Assembly: GCA_022565355.1 (NCBI GenBank)
Contig: JAIUMU010000002.1
Span: forward strand, 248,001 to 312,000
From: Idiomarina sp.
GTDB lineage: Bacteria; Pseudomonadota; Gammaproteobacteria; Enterobacterales; Alteromonadaceae
Reading direction: 5' to 3'
Length of the DNA stretch: 64,000 bases
The notes below the pieces were generated by a model. That model was not told where the DNA came from and searched no databases. It worked only from the letters and a program-made list of their open reading frames with translations. The translations under genes were made by a program, and so were the position numbers. Positions 49,671-58,111 of this stretch are shown piece by piece. How positions within the stretch are numbered: position 1 is the stretch's first letter; the number at the start of each line of letters is the position of its first letter.

Positions 49671-49753
49671 GAATACTGTGTTACTGAAATACTGCGTTAC
49701 TGAAAATATCGTGCAACTGAGAATACTGTGTTACTTAGAATAATGTGTAATAC
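49671..49753. repeat. five degenerate 15-18 bp tandem repeats between ispG and rodZ
   Basis: Units start at 49671, 49686, 49702, 49719 and 49736 and follow the consensus GA(A)AATACTGTGTTACT with variation. They occupy most of the 127-bp intergenic region of co-oriented genes. They are not part of any recognised gene. Confidence 0.8.
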
Positions 49754-49758
49754 GTTTA

Positions 49759-50901
49759 TTAATTGCGAGGTAGATTAAACCGCGCTATTCGGCCGCCACC
49801 GAAATCACTAATATCTACGCGCTCACCTTGAAAGTAAACCGTTACCGACGTTGGCGCTCCCAGCGTTAACGAGTAAGGTGCTTGGCCATTTAATGGCATA
49901 GTATAGCCATCTACTTTTACGCCGTAGGCAATCGCTTCGCCAGTGGCATCTTCAATGCGCACCCAGCTGTCACCACTGAATACCAATACCAGCTCGGCTA
50001 ATGCGGCTGGGTCTGTGGCATTACTGCTACTCGCTTGGGCCGTTTCTTGGCGCTGTTCTGGCTGCTCGCTTTGGGCTGTTTCAGCGCTCTGGGCAGTTTC
50101 AGCGCTCTCACCTACCGTAGGTTCTGGCCGGGTTTGTTGCGTATCTGTGTTATTAGCAGTGGAACTAGTGGTTGTATTTACTGGCAACGCGGTTGGCCCC
50201 GGTGTTTGCGCTGCGGCTCTCTCCGCTGCCGAAGGCTCTTCAGTAGCCTCCAGCTCAAGTGATGTTGTGCTTTGTGTATTTAGTGGCTGAGCATTTTGTG
50301 CTGTTGGCTGATAGCGCGTATCGTAGCGCTCAGCGTCTTGCTCAGTTTCCTGTGCAGCTCCTTGCGCAGGAAATGCCCCATTACCTTCCCCAGCTCCTTC
50401 ACCTGCAATAAAGCTATTCTGCGTATTTACTGAGCTAGAACTACTTTGGGCACGATCTTCAGAAAATTGTTGCCACACGAAAACAGCCACTGAACCGATC
50501 AAAATAAGCACAATAATCCACGTGATAATCATTAAACGATTATCTTGCGATTCAATGTTTTTCTTATTCGAAAAGGTTTGCATGGCGCCAGCAGGTTTTT
50601 GCTCACCAAAATGTTGCCGATAAGCGGCCATTATTTCGGTTTCATCAAGCTGCAGAAGTTTGCCATAAGAACGGAGGTAGCCACGAATATAAGTGTCGCT
50701 AACGTGTTTCGAAAATTCATTCTGCTCAAGTTCTTTGATTAGCGTTTGCCGTAGGCGCAAACGGTCGGCTACTTGGCTTATTGATAAGCCAGCCGCTTCC
50801 CGCGCTTCGCATAGCATTTCTCCTGGAGTACGGGAGTGTTCGAGCAGCTCCTCTACAGCTTCTGGCTGTAGGTTCTCGTGTGCGTCTGTGTTATTTGTCA
50901 T
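49759..50901 (-). CDS. rodZ: cytoskeletal cell-shape protein RodZ
   Basis: The product has 380 residues from the ATG at 50901, which has CAGGCT six bases upstream; the in-frame ATG at 50937 has none. The N-terminal helix-turn-helix (about 30-100: GEMLCEAREAAGLSISQVADRLRLRQTLIKELE, YIRGYLRSYGKLL) binds MreB. One membrane segment (about 125-145) is followed by a long low-complexity Ser/Thr/Gln/Glu linker with repeats, and a C-terminal DUF4115 beta domain (LVFSGDSWVRIEDATGEAIAYGV). It links MreB to the elongasome. Confidence 0.94.
   Translation of the reverse strand: MTNNTDAHENLQPEAVEELLEHSRTPGEMLCEAREAAGLSISQVADRLRLRQTLIKELEQNEFSKHVSDTYIRGYLRSYGKLLQLDETEIMAAYRQHFGEQKPAGAMQTFSNKKNIESQDNRLMIITWIIVLILIGSVAVFVWQQFSEDRAQSSSSSVNTQNSFIAGEGAGEGNGAFPAQGAAQETEQDAERYDTRYQPTAQNAQPLNTQSTTSLELEATEEPSAAERAAAQTPGPTALPVNTTTSSTANNTDTQQTRPEPTVGESAETAQSAETAQSEQPEQRQETAQASSSNATDPAALAELVLVFSGDSWVRIEDATGEAIAYGVKVDGYTMPLNGQAPYSLTLGAPTSVTVYFQGERVDISDFGGGRIARFNLPRN
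50072..50107 (-). repeat. 18-bp tandem duplication in the rodZ linker
   Basis: TGGGCTGTTTCAGCGCTC (50072-50089) is followed by the same 18 bases with one change (50090-50107). It encodes repeated ESAETAQ/SAETAQ in the periplasmic linker of RodZ and preserves the frame. Confidence 0.85.
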
Positions 50902-50957
50902 GATAGCCTGAAGTTCACCACTAGAATTGCAATCCATGCTGTTATTCGGGTACCCAG

Positions 50958-52094
50958 TTAACCGACAATATTAACTTGAATCGGTTCCCCAGATTTCTGT
51001 TTTTGTTGTTTTTTTAAGAGCCGTTTGGTGCGGTCAATTACATCCCCCACCAATTGTCCGCAAGCCGCATCAATATCATCACCGCGCGTTTTTCTTACGA
51101 TAACTGTATATCCATATTCCATCAACACTTTCGAAAAGCGATCGATGCGCGAATTGCTGGAGCGCCCATAATCAGACCCCGGAAATGGATTGAATGGAAT
51201 CAAGTTAATCTTACTTGGAGTACCTTTCAATACCTTTGCCAACTGATGCGCTAGTTCGGTTGAGTCATTCACGTGGTCTATCATGACATATTCAACGGTT
51301 ACTTTCGTCTGCGCTTTTGAATTTTCAACATATTTACGCGAAGCGGCCAAAAATTCTTCAATCGGATATTTTTTGTTAATCGGCACAATCTCATTACGCA
51401 ACTCATCGTTCGGTGCATGCAGTGAAATCGCTAAGGCAACATCAATCTGGCCAATCAGTTTCTCGAGCGCTGGCACTACCCCAGATGTACTCAAGGTTAC
51501 CCGCCGCTTCGATAAACCGAAACCATAATCTTCCAACATGAGCTGCATTGCTGGCACCACGTTCTTCACGTTCAATAATGGCTCGCCCATGCCCATCATT
51601 ACCACGTTGGTTACCGGTTTCACATTCGTGTCTGCAAACGGGCCTAATAGCTTACTTACTCGCCACACTTGGCCAATAATTTCGGAAACGGTTAAGTTAC
51701 GGTTAAAGCCTTGCTGGCCGGTAGAGCAGAACGTGCACTCTAAAGCGCAACCTACTTGTGAAGATACACACAAGGTAGCGCGATCTTCTTCGGGAATCCA
51801 CACCGATTCAATCTCTTGGCCATCATCTAGTTCCATCACGAACTTAATGGTGCCATCGGCAGATTGCTGCTGAACTTTAATCTTTGGCGCTTTAATCTCG
51901 GCGATTTCTTTTAACTTGCCACGTAAACCTTTATTCAGGTTGGTCATGTCATCGAAGTCATCAATGCAATAATGATACACCCACTTCATCACCTGATCGG
52001 CGCGGAAAGGTTTTTCTCCCAATTCGGCGAAGAAATCACGAATACCTTGGCGATCTAAATCGAGTAGATTGATTTTCTTAGTGGTGGTTGTCAT
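50958..52094 (-). CDS. rlmN: dual-specificity rRNA/tRNA adenine C2 methyltransferase
   Basis: The product has 378 residues (E. coli 384). It is a radical SAM enzyme with the cluster motif [12 protein letters not shown], substrate-site features [17 protein letters not shown] and [17 protein letters not shown], and the C-terminal methyl-carrying Cys in DIDAACGQL. It methylates A2503 of 23S rRNA and A37 of some tRNAs. It lies 84 bp after ndk across a terminator and upstream of rodZ with no pilW between. Confidence 0.98.
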   Translation of the reverse strand: MTTTTKKINLLDLDRQGIRDFFAELGEKPFRADQVMKWVYHYCIDDFDDMTNLNKGLRGKLKEIAEIKAPKIKVQQQSADGTIKFVMELDDGQEIESVWIPEEDRATLCVSSQVGCALECTFCSTGQQGFNRNLTVSEIIGQVWRVSKLLGPFADTNVKPVTNVVMMGMGEPLLNVKNVVPAMQLMLEDYGFGLSKRRVTLSTSGVVPALEKLIGQIDVALAISLHAPNDELRNEIVPINKKYPIEEFLAASRKYVENSKAQTKVTVEYVMIDHVNDSTELAHQLAKVLKGTPSKINLIPFNPFPGSDYGRSSNSRIDRFSKVLMEYGYTVIVRKTRGDDIDAACGQLVGDVIDRTKRLLKKQQKQKSGEPIQVNIVG

Positions 52095-52130
52095 TACGTA
52101 ACCTCGTTTCCAACAACTGCTATAAAAGTC

Positions 52131-52157
52131 AAAAAAGGGGCGAAACGCCCCTTTTTT
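52131..52157 (-). terminator. intrinsic terminator after ndk
   Basis: AAAAAAGGGGCG (52131-52142), an AAA loop and CGCCCCTTTTTT (52146-52157) make a perfect symmetric terminator that can work in both directions. Confidence 0.93.
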
Positions 52158-52178
52158 ATTACACGCTTCACTAATAGT

Positions 52179-52610
52179 TTAGCGGGTGCGTGCGCAAACT
52201 TCTTCATCAGAGAAGAAATAAGCGATTTCGCGCGCTGCTGATTCAACTGCATCTGAACCATGAACCGCGTTTTCATCGATAGTTTCCGCGAAATCTGCAC
52301 GCAATGTACCAGCGGCAGCTTCTTGTGGGTTAGTAGCACCCATGATTTCACGGTTCTTGCGAACTGCGTCTTCGCCTTCAAGCGCCATTACTACGATTGG
52401 GCCAGAAGTCATGAATTCAACTAAAGCACCAAAGAAAGGACGCTCGCTATGCTCAGCATAGAAGCCTTCCGCTTGCTCTTTGCTTAAGTGCATCATTTTC
52501 TGACCTACAATACGAAGGCCAGACGTTTCAAAACGGTTTACGATGGCGCCGATTACATTTTTTGCAACCGCGTCAGGCTTGATGATGGACAAAGTGCGTT
52601 CCAAAGCCAT
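52179..52610 (-). CDS. ndk: nucleoside diphosphate kinase
   Basis: The product has 143 residues (E. coli 143). It transfers gamma-phosphate among nucleotides. Features are the N-terminal [15 protein letters not shown], the active-site region [33 protein letters not shown], and the catalytic His in [12 protein letters not shown]. Its own promoter is visible 63 bp upstream, and a small GGCTC/GAGCC hairpin (52631-52644) lies in the 5' leader. Confidence 0.98.
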   Translation of the reverse strand: MALERTLSIIKPDAVAKNVIGAIVNRFETSGLRIVGQKMMHLSKEQAEGFYAEHSERPFFGALVEFMTSGPIVVMALEGEDAVRKNREIMGATNPQEAAAGTLRADFAETIDENAVHGSDAVESAAREIAYFFSDEEVCARTR

Positions 52611-52672
52611 TGTTTACTCCCGGTAATTGAGGCTCTGCTGAGCCATTCAAAGTGGTTAAAAAAGACGCGCGG

Positions 52673-52702
52673 ATTATACGTGAATTCCGCACAATTTCCC
52701 AA
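52673..52702 (-). promoter_or_regulatory. sigma-70 promoter of ndk
   Basis: On the minus strand, -35 TTGGGA (52702-52697) and a consensus -10 TATAAT (52678-52673) are 18 bp apart, oriented towards ndk. Confidence 0.7.
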
Positions 52703-52813
52703 TAAATTTGCGCCGCATAGCAAACTGGCGTTTTTTTTCAAGAATATTTACGTAGATCAGGCTAAAGGCTATTGGCAAATCCATACAGCTGCTGTAGTTT
52801 AGACGGCTAGATG

Positions 52814-52829
52814 GTTAAATGCGTTTAAC
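52814..52829. promoter_or_regulatory. perfect palindrome upstream of msrA
   Basis: GTTAAA-TGCG-TTTAAC is a perfect 6+4+6 inverted repeat about 90 bp before the msrA start. It may be an operator. The rest of the 307-bp gap between ndk and msrA holds the ndk promoter and AT-rich sequence without a recognised gene. Confidence 0.4.
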
Positions 52830-52917
52830 TCATTCGCACTACTATTACAGCGTTTCCTTGTTACAACAACGTGACAACAAAGCGACAACAATGCTCCAAC
52901 AATTACATGAGGTATGT

Positions 52918-53481
52918 ATGGCCACTACATTTCAGGAAGCAACTCTTGCCGGCGGCTGCTTTTGGTGTCTGGAATCGGCTTTCAAGCAACTGGAAGGCGT
53001 AATTGATGCACAATCCGGTTATGCCGGTGGGCAACTTGAGAACCCAAGCTATGAGCAGGTGTGCTCTGGCACTACGGGTCATGCTGAGGTGATTCGCTTG
53101 CAGTTTAACCCTGAGCACATTAGTTTTCGCGAAATCTTAGAAATCTTTTTCGCCCTACACGATCCAACCCAACTGAATCGCCAAGGCAATGACATCGGCA
53201 CCCAGTATCGTTCAGCTGTGTTTTACCACAACGCTGAACAACGTGAACAAGCCGAAGCCATTATTGCAGAAATTGAACGTGAGCAGATTTGGCCCGGTGC
53301 TGATGGTAAAGGTAAGGTAGTAACGCAAATTGAGCCACTTGATCGCTATTATGCTGCCGAGGAATATCATCGCGATTACTTTTTGCGTAATCCAGAAAAC
53401 CAATACTGCCAAGCAGTGGTTTCACCTAAGCTAGCCAAGTTTCGCAAAACCTTTGCCGCGCGCTTAAAACAAGGCGCCTAG
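52918..53481 (+). CDS. msrA: peptide-methionine (S)-S-oxide reductase
   Basis: The product has 187 residues from the ATG at 52918 (GAGG upstream); in-frame starts further upstream give a sequence without homology. The catalytic motif GGCFWC places the active Cys at C14. Other family blocks are SGYAGGQLENPSYEQVCSGTTGHAEVI, FFALHDPTQLNRQGNDIGTQYRS and the AEEYHRDYF block. It repairs oxidised methionine in the cytoplasm. It is convergent with iscS, with 23 bp between the stop codons. Confidence 0.97.
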   Translation: MATTFQEATLAGGCFWCLESAFKQLEGVIDAQSGYAGGQLENPSYEQVCSGTTGHAEVIRLQFNPEHISFREILEIFFALHDPTQLNRQGNDIGTQYRSAVFYHNAEQREQAEAIIAEIEREQIWPGADGKGKVVTQIEPLDRYYAAEEYHRDYFLRNPENQYCQAVVSPKLAKFRKTFAARLKQGA

Positions 53482-53504
53482 AGAAAGGCATAATCAACGG
53501 GTGT

Positions 53505-54686
53505 TTAGAGCTGCCATAGCGATTGCGCATTGCGCAGCTCGGGCACCACGCGATTTAGCAATGCCACCGTGTACTCAATTTCTTCCGCACTGGTGTAACG
53601 CCCCACACTAAAACGTATGGAACTATGCGCCAGCGCATCTGATAGGCCCAAAGCCCGCAAAACATAGGAGGGCTCAACACTGGCCGATGTGCACGCTGAG
53701 CCGGTTGAAACCGCCAAATCTTGAATCGCCATGAGCAATGCTTCACCTTCAATATCAGCAAACTGCGCATTCAAAATGCCCGCCACTGAATTACTTAATG
53801 AACCATTAATGTGCACGCCTGGTAATGCGCTGATGCCTTCCCATAGCTGGATTTTCAGTGCCAGTAAGCGATCACTTTCGCCACTATGTAATTGTTCTTT
53901 GGCGATGCGCGCCGCTTCGCCCATACCCACAATTTGATGCGTTGGCAGAGTACCGGAACGCATACCACGCTCGTGCCCACCGCCATGCATTTGCGCATGT
54001 AACTGAACGCGCGGTGTGCGCCGTACATACAGGGCGCCAATTCCCTTTGGACCATACATTTTGTGCGCCGAAATCGAGAACAAATCGATGTTCAGCGCGC
54101 GAACATCTACCGGTAGTTTGGCCACACTTTGGGCGCCATCTACATGCAATAGAATATCGTGTTGTTTGCACCACTGAGAAATTGCAGCAATATCTTGGAT
54201 TACGCCAATTTCGTTATTAACCTGCATTACACTGAGCAAAATGGTATCTGCTTGCCGTGCCTGCTCCAACACCGCCAAATCTAATCTACCATCCGTTTGT
54301 ACGGGCAAGTAGGTAACGGTATAGCCCTGCTGTTCAAGCTCCGCACACGTATCTAAAGTAGCCTTGTGCTCCGTGCACAGCGTAATAAGGTGCTTGCCTT
54401 TATGTTGATATGCAGCAGCAGCACCTTTAAGTGCTAAATTGGTGGCTTCCGTAGCACCGGAGGTAAATACGATTTCGCGGGGATCGGCATTTATCAATTC
54501 CGCTATGTGTTCGCGGGCTGTGTCTACCGCCTCTTCGGCTTGCCAACCAAACCGGTGCGAGCGTGATGCAGGATTGCCAAACACGCCATCTACAGTAAGG
54601 TAATTGGCCATCTTTTCAGCCACCAAAAAATCTGCTGGCGTAGTTGCGGCATAATCGAGATAAATCGGTAGGGTAATCTTACTCAA
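53505..54686 (-). CDS. iscS: cysteine desulfurase, IscS type, with short C terminus
   Basis: This is a 393-residue PLP enzyme; E. coli IscS has 404. Features are H107 (TEHKA), D183/Q186 (HVDGAQS), the PLP lysine K209 ([10 protein letters not shown]) and the mobile-loop Cys C332 in [17 protein letters not shown], which marks group I (IscS/NifS). The protein ends QSLWQL, so the roughly 15-residue tail that in E. coli IscS contacts IscU is missing, and no remnant follows the stop. It is five bases after iscR, but no iscU, iscA, hscB, hscA or fdx follows; the next gene, msrA, is convergent. It mobilises sulfur from cysteine, perhaps for tRNA thiolation and Fe-S assembly with partners encoded elsewhere. 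Confidence 0.93.
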   Translation of the reverse strand: MSKITLPIYLDYAATTPADFLVAEKMANYLTVDGVFGNPASRSHRFGWQAEEAVDTAREHIAELINADPREIVFTSGATEATNLALKGAAAAYQHKGKHLITLCTEHKATLDTCAELEQQGYTVTYLPVQTDGRLDLAVLEQARQADTILLSVMQVNNEIGVIQDIAAISQWCKQHDILLHVDGAQSVAKLPVDVRALNIDLFSISAHKMYGPKGIGALYVRRTPRVQLHAQMHGGGHERGMRSGTLPTHQIVGMGEAARIAKEQLHSGESDRLLALKIQLWEGISALPGVHINGSLSNSVAGILNAQFADIEGEALLMAIQDLAVSTGSACTSASVEPSYVLRALGLSDALAHSSIRFSVGRYTSAEEIEYTVALLNRVVPELRNAQSLWQL

Positions 54687-54691
54687 AGTAC

Positions 54692-55174
54692 TTAAACCTG
54701 TATGTTCAGTGCTATCTTCTGCTCTTCTTTCGCTGCAAATTTGTTTTGCTGCCGCTTCGCAACTTCCAACACATCGTGTTGATTCACTAATTCAGCAAGC
54801 GTGATGTTGGCGAGAAAATCATCAATACGTTCACTTAAACTAGACCAAAGTGAATGCGTTAAACAGCGGGTGCCACCTAGGCAATCTGATTTACCTTGGC
54901 AACGGGTTGCATCAATACTTTCATCCACCGCGTGAATTACCGCCGCAATGGAGATATCAGCCGCTGGCTTACCTAGTTGATAACCACCACCTGGCCCACG
55001 CACACTACTTACAATGCCGCTACGGCGTAAGCGAGCAAACAGCTGTTCTAAATAGGATAATGAAATACCTTGCCGTTCGGATATATCCGCAAGGGGTACC
55101 GGGCCGTGCTCACAGTGTAAGGCTACATCTATAATAGCCGTTACGGCGTAGCGCCCTTTCGATGTTAATCGCAT
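54692..55174 (-). CDS. iscR: Fe-S cluster-sensing transcriptional regulator IscR
   Basis: The product has 160 residues from the ATG at 55174, which has GAGG eight bases upstream; a GTG at 55180 is too close. The Rrf2-type winged helix ([48 protein letters not shown]) is followed by cluster ligands C92, C98, C104 and H107 at the same positions as in E. coli IscR. It represses its own operon when loaded with [2Fe-2S]. A type 1-like site overlaps its promoter at 55255-55279. Confidence 0.97.
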   Translation of the reverse strand: MRLTSKGRYAVTAIIDVALHCEHGPVPLADISERQGISLSYLEQLFARLRRSGIVSSVRGPGGGYQLGKPAADISIAAVIHAVDESIDATRCQGKSDCLGGTRCLTHSLWSSLSERIDDFLANITLAELVNQHDVLEVAKRQQNKFAAKEEQKIALNIQV

Positions 55175-55246
55175 GCTCACTACCTCAGGTTAACGTAGCT
55201 TCGAGGGCATTTTGAATGCCTACAACCACCCTCGATAATAGGCAAA

Positions 55247-55279
55247 ACTTTACCATTCCCGAGTATTTCTATCAAGTAT
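55247..55279 (-). promoter_or_regulatory. iscR promoter with overlapping IscR type 1-like site
   Basis: On the minus strand, -35 TTGATA (55275-55270), a 17-bp spacer and -10 TAAAGT (55252-55247) form a good sigma-70 promoter. A 25-bp palindromic site (55279-55255) starting ATACTTGA and ending TACTCGGGAAT matches the IscR type 1 consensus in 21 of 25 positions by hand count and covers the -35 and spacer, as in E. coli. Confidence 0.75.
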
Positions 55280-55296
55280 TTAACCTAGTAAAACAC

Positions 55297-56028
55297 TCAA
55301 GCTTTAGAGTTCGGCAAATGCTTCTCGAGCGATGCTAAAACACCGCGGAGAATATTCAGCTCATTTTGCTCGAGCCGCGTACGAGTGAATAATCGGCGCA
55401 GTTTGGTCATTACTAAACCGGGGTGTTGGCGCACAATAAAGCCGGATTTGGTAAGTACTTGTTCAAAATGCTCATAAAAGCTTTCTAGCTCTTTGTGCAA
55501 CGGATATTCATCAGCCGCTACTGGTGCCTGTTCTTGGGCAGCTAAATACGCCATCCGCAACTCATAACTAACGGTTTGCACCGCCATTGCTAAGTTTAAC
55601 GAGCTGTAATCAGGGTTCGCTGGAATATGAATATGGAAATTGCTTTGTTGCAATTCTTCGTTCGTAAGGCCACTGGCTTCGCGGCCAAATACGATAGCGA
55701 TCTTCGCACCCTGCACCCCTTCTTGAATCGCCTTTTCTCCTGCTTCACGTGGGGTTAACTGCGGCCAATCCAAAGTGCGGTTGCGCGCGCTTGTCGCCAG
55801 CACCAAGCTGCAATCCGCCAAGGCTTCCGCAAGTGTATCCACCCGAATAGCATTCGCCAACACATCCGTGGCACCGGCAGCTAGAGCCTGCGCTTTACCT
55901 TGCGGCTCTTCGAGCGGTGCAACTAATACCAATTCGGTAAGCCCCATGGTTTTCATAGCTCGAGCAGCAGAGCCAATATTGCGTTGATCTGAGGTGTTTA
56001 CAAGAACGATTCGAATTTGATTTAGCAT
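55297..56028 (-). CDS. trmJ: tRNA (cytidine/uridine-2'-O-)-methyltransferase TrmJ
   Basis: The product has 243 residues from the ATG at 56028 ([30 protein letters not shown]); E. coli has 246. An in-frame start at 56088 would overlap the divergent suhB region. This SPOUT methyltransferase has the knot motifs [17 protein letters not shown] and [17 protein letters not shown]. It modifies position 32 of tRNAs. The order suhB / trmJ-iscR-iscS is conserved in gammaproteobacteria. Confidence 0.96.
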   Translation of the reverse strand: MLNQIRIVLVNTSDQRNIGSAARAMKTMGLTELVLVAPLEEPQGKAQALAAGATDVLANAIRVDTLAEALADCSLVLATSARNRTLDWPQLTPREAGEKAIQEGVQGAKIAIVFGREASGLTNEELQQSNFHIHIPANPDYSSLNLAMAVQTVSYELRMAYLAAQEQAPVAADEYPLHKELESFYEHFEQVLTKSGFIVRQHPGLVMTKLRRLFTRTRLEQNELNILRGVLASLEKHLPNSKA

Positions 56029-56157
56029 GCCAACGATTCCAAGGTGAAAATTCCGGCAGATACTAGCACAGCCCCTGTATGATTGCATCTGCCAGAAAAC
56101 ATGCCTATAATGCAGCCGAATTTTTCACCCGCTCTTTGCCAGAACAGGAAATTACCC

Positions 56158-56958
56158 ATGCATGCAATTTTAAACATTGCGGTGCGTGCTGCCCGTGCAG
56201 CCGGCCGTGTGGCAATGAAATCTTTTGCCAACACAGATCAAGTAGAAGTAACCTCTAAAGGCCTACATGATTACGTTTCGAACATCGATCTCGCTTGTGA
56301 AGAAGTGATTATTAATACGATTAAGAAATCGTATCCTGATCATAAATTCTTAGCGGAAGAATCAGGTGAGCAAGGTGCAGAGGGGGATTTCCTGTGGGTA
56401 ATCGATCCAATTGATGGCACCACGAACTACGTGCGTGGCATTCCTCATTTTTGTATTTCTATCGCACTTACGCATAAAGGCATCACACAACACGCTGTTG
56501 TGTACGATCCAGTGCGCGAAGAAATGTTTACCGCAAGCCGCGGCGCAGGTGCACAATTAAATGGCTATCGCATTCGCGTAAGCCCGAATAAAGATCTGGA
56601 TGGTGTATTACTGGCCACTGGCTTCCCATTCCGCATGAAGCATTTACTGCCAGAATACCAAGCTGTGTTTAGCAAATTCTTTGAGCAAGCTGCAGATGTT
56701 CGCCGCATGGGCGCCGCAGCACTTGATTTAGCCTACGTAGCCTCTGGCCGTTACGATGGCTTTTTTGAAGCGGGTTTAAAATATTGGGATACCGCAGCAG
56801 GTGAGCTATTGGTTCGCGAAGCTGGTGGTGTGGTTACTGATTTCGGTGGTGGTACCAACCACAACAACTCTGGCAATATTGTTGCTGGAGCACCAAAAAT
56901 AGTACAAGCAATGGTTACGCAAATGCGCCCACTGCTTTCTGAATCAATGCGCAAATAA
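56158..56958 (+). CDS. suhB: inositol-1-monophosphatase family protein SuhB
   Basis: The product has 266 residues from the ATG at 56158 (AGGA nine bases upstream); E. coli has 267. Metal-site motifs are LAEESGEQG, the IDPIDGTTNYV block (D83, D86, G87, T88) and KYWDTAAGELLVREAGG. In E. coli SuhB also acts with NusA/NusB in rRNA antitermination complexes. It is divergent from trmJ and followed by a strong terminator. Confidence 0.97.
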   Translation: MHAILNIAVRAARAAGRVAMKSFANTDQVEVTSKGLHDYVSNIDLACEEVIINTIKKSYPDHKFLAEESGEQGAEGDFLWVIDPIDGTTNYVRGIPHFCISIALTHKGITQHAVVYDPVREEMFTASRGAGAQLNGYRIRVSPNKDLDGVLLATGFPFRMKHLLPEYQAVFSKFFEQAADVRRMGAAALDLAYVASGRYDGFFEAGLKYWDTAAGELLVREAGGVVTDFGGGTNHNNSGNIVAGAPKIVQAMVTQMRPLLSESMRK

Positions 56959-56978
56959 AAACATTTGCGTAGAGAATT

Positions 56979-57009
56979 AAAAACGCCGCATCAAGTGCGG
57001 CGTTTTTTT
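56979..57009. terminator. bidirectional terminator between suhB and the DUF3545 gene
   Basis: The perfect arms AACGCCGCA (56982-56990) and TGCGGCGTT (56996-57004), with loop TCAAG, are followed by T7 on the plus strand and by T5 on the minus strand. It serves both convergent genes. Confidence 0.92.
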
Positions 57010-57013
57010 GTGC

Positions 57014-57181
57014 TTAAAACTCTAGTTGGTCTGTTTCAAGCTCGTAACAGTAATCAATATCCATCAATTCCTTTTCTAGGCGCTGACGCTCTTGAATGGC
57101 TTCAATCTCACGCCATTTCCGTTTTGCTGCACGACCCTTACTTGTTTTCTCGTTACTACCGAGCTCATCTGTATGGTTCAT
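57014..57181 (-). CDS. DUF3545 family small protein
   Basis: This 55-residue protein starts at the ATG at 57181, preceded by GGGGGATTC, and stops at 57014. The central part, KGRAAKRKWREIEAIQE then RQRLEKELMDIDY, is the typical DUF3545 signature, followed by an acidic tail ending DQLEF. The family is small, basic in the middle, found in Vibrio, Shewanella and relatives, and has no known function. It is convergent with suhB across a shared terminator. Confidence 0.85.
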   Translation of the reverse strand: MNHTDELGSNEKTSKGRAAKRKWREIEAIQERQRLEKELMDIDYCYELETDQLEF

Positions 57182-57279
57182 GAATCCCCCTTTGGAATAT
57201 CGCTATTTGTTGTGCTGTTACAATTTTGTTAAGCGCACATTATTTGTACCATAACTTGGGGAATTGTAAAAGAAAAATG

Positions 57280-57987
57280 TTACAAAAATGTGAATTGTTT
57301 GGCCTTATTTGTGTCCTCGTTGAGCCATATAATTGGCGCCTGCCCTCGGGATGCTAACCAAGCATTAGTAGCTGCAAAATGGCCACAGGTTAAAAAGCCG
57401 CGATGCGCTGATAAAGGCGATGGATGCACTGATGAAAGCACTAAGGATTGTTCGGCTGTGCGGCTGTTTTCTACCAATGGTTTAGCCATCTCTTGGGCAT
57501 GTTTGCCCCATAGTAAATAAACACAGGCATGATGCTCAGCCAGAAATGCCAATGCCGCAGCGGTAAACTGCTGCCAGCCAAACTTAGCATGTGAGCCAGC
57601 TGCGCTATCGCGCACAGTAAGTGAGGTATTCAACAGCAACACGCCTTGTTTAGCCCACGCAGCTAAATCACCGTGTTGGGGAATTTCACTATTAGGAAAA
57701 TCGTGCTGAATCGCTTTATAAATATTCTGCAATGAAGGCGGTACTTTCACGCCTTGCGCCACAGAAAACGCTAAACCGTGCGCTTGGTTCGGCTGGTGAT
57801 AGGGGTCTTGGCCAACAATAACTACCCGTACTTGCTCTAGTGGGGTTAACTGAAACGCCCGAAACACTTGGTGTTCTGGCGGATAGATAGGTACTTCACC
57901 AGCCCGCTCGGCGGCTATACGCTGCTGTAACTGCTGATAGTATTCTTGCTGCTCTTGTTGCTGAATAAAGGTTTGCCAACTTGCCAT
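57280..57987 (-). CDS. ung: uracil-DNA glycosylase
   Basis: The product has 235 residues (E. coli 229). Family 1 motifs are complete: VVIVGQDPYHQPNQAHGLAFSV with the catalytic Asp, LLLNTSLTV, VYLLWGKHAQ and SSVHPSPLSAHRGF with the leucine-loop region. It removes uracil from DNA in base excision repair. It begins MASWQTFIQQQEQQEYYQQL. Upstream is the terminator of the DUF1302 gene's side; no operon partner is seen. Confidence 0.97.
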   Translation of the reverse strand: MASWQTFIQQQEQQEYYQQLQQRIAAERAGEVPIYPPEHQVFRAFQLTPLEQVRVVIVGQDPYHQPNQAHGLAFSVAQGVKVPPSLQNIYKAIQHDFPNSEIPQHGDLAAWAKQGVLLLNTSLTVRDSAAGSHAKFGWQQFTAAALAFLAEHHACVYLLWGKHAQEMAKPLVENSRTAEQSLVLSSVHPSPLSAHRGFLTCGHFAATNAWLASRGQAPIIWLNEDTNKAKQFTFL

Positions 57988-58054
57988 AAAAGCCCCTTAC
58001 GAACCACTAAGTTGTAGCACAGCGCTGTAGCGTGAATCAACGCTAAACCCAGGC

Positions 58055-58083
58055 ACAAAAAACCGCCCGAAGGCGGTTTTTAT
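58055..58083 (-). terminator. intrinsic terminator after the DUF1302 gene
   Basis: AACCGCC (58061-58067) and GGCGGTT (58072-58078) pair around CGAA, with a run of T on the minus-strand 3' side and of T on the plus-strand 3' side. Confidence 0.88.
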
Positions 58084-58111
58084 GGTAACACTTGTAAAGC
58101 TTCATTCGCGA

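Noticed and set aside
49671..49753. CRISPR array between ispG and rodZ
   Set aside because: Units are adjacent without unique spacers, short and degenerate, and there are no cas genes.
50945..50957. Missing pilW/pilF between rlmN and rodZ as an unusual loss
   Set aside because: E. coli also lacks a pilW gene at this position, so the order is ordinary.
52631..52644. GGCTC/GAGCC hairpin in the ndk leader as a riboswitch or terminator
   Set aside because: Only a 5-bp stem with no T tract and no resemblance to a known riboswitch.
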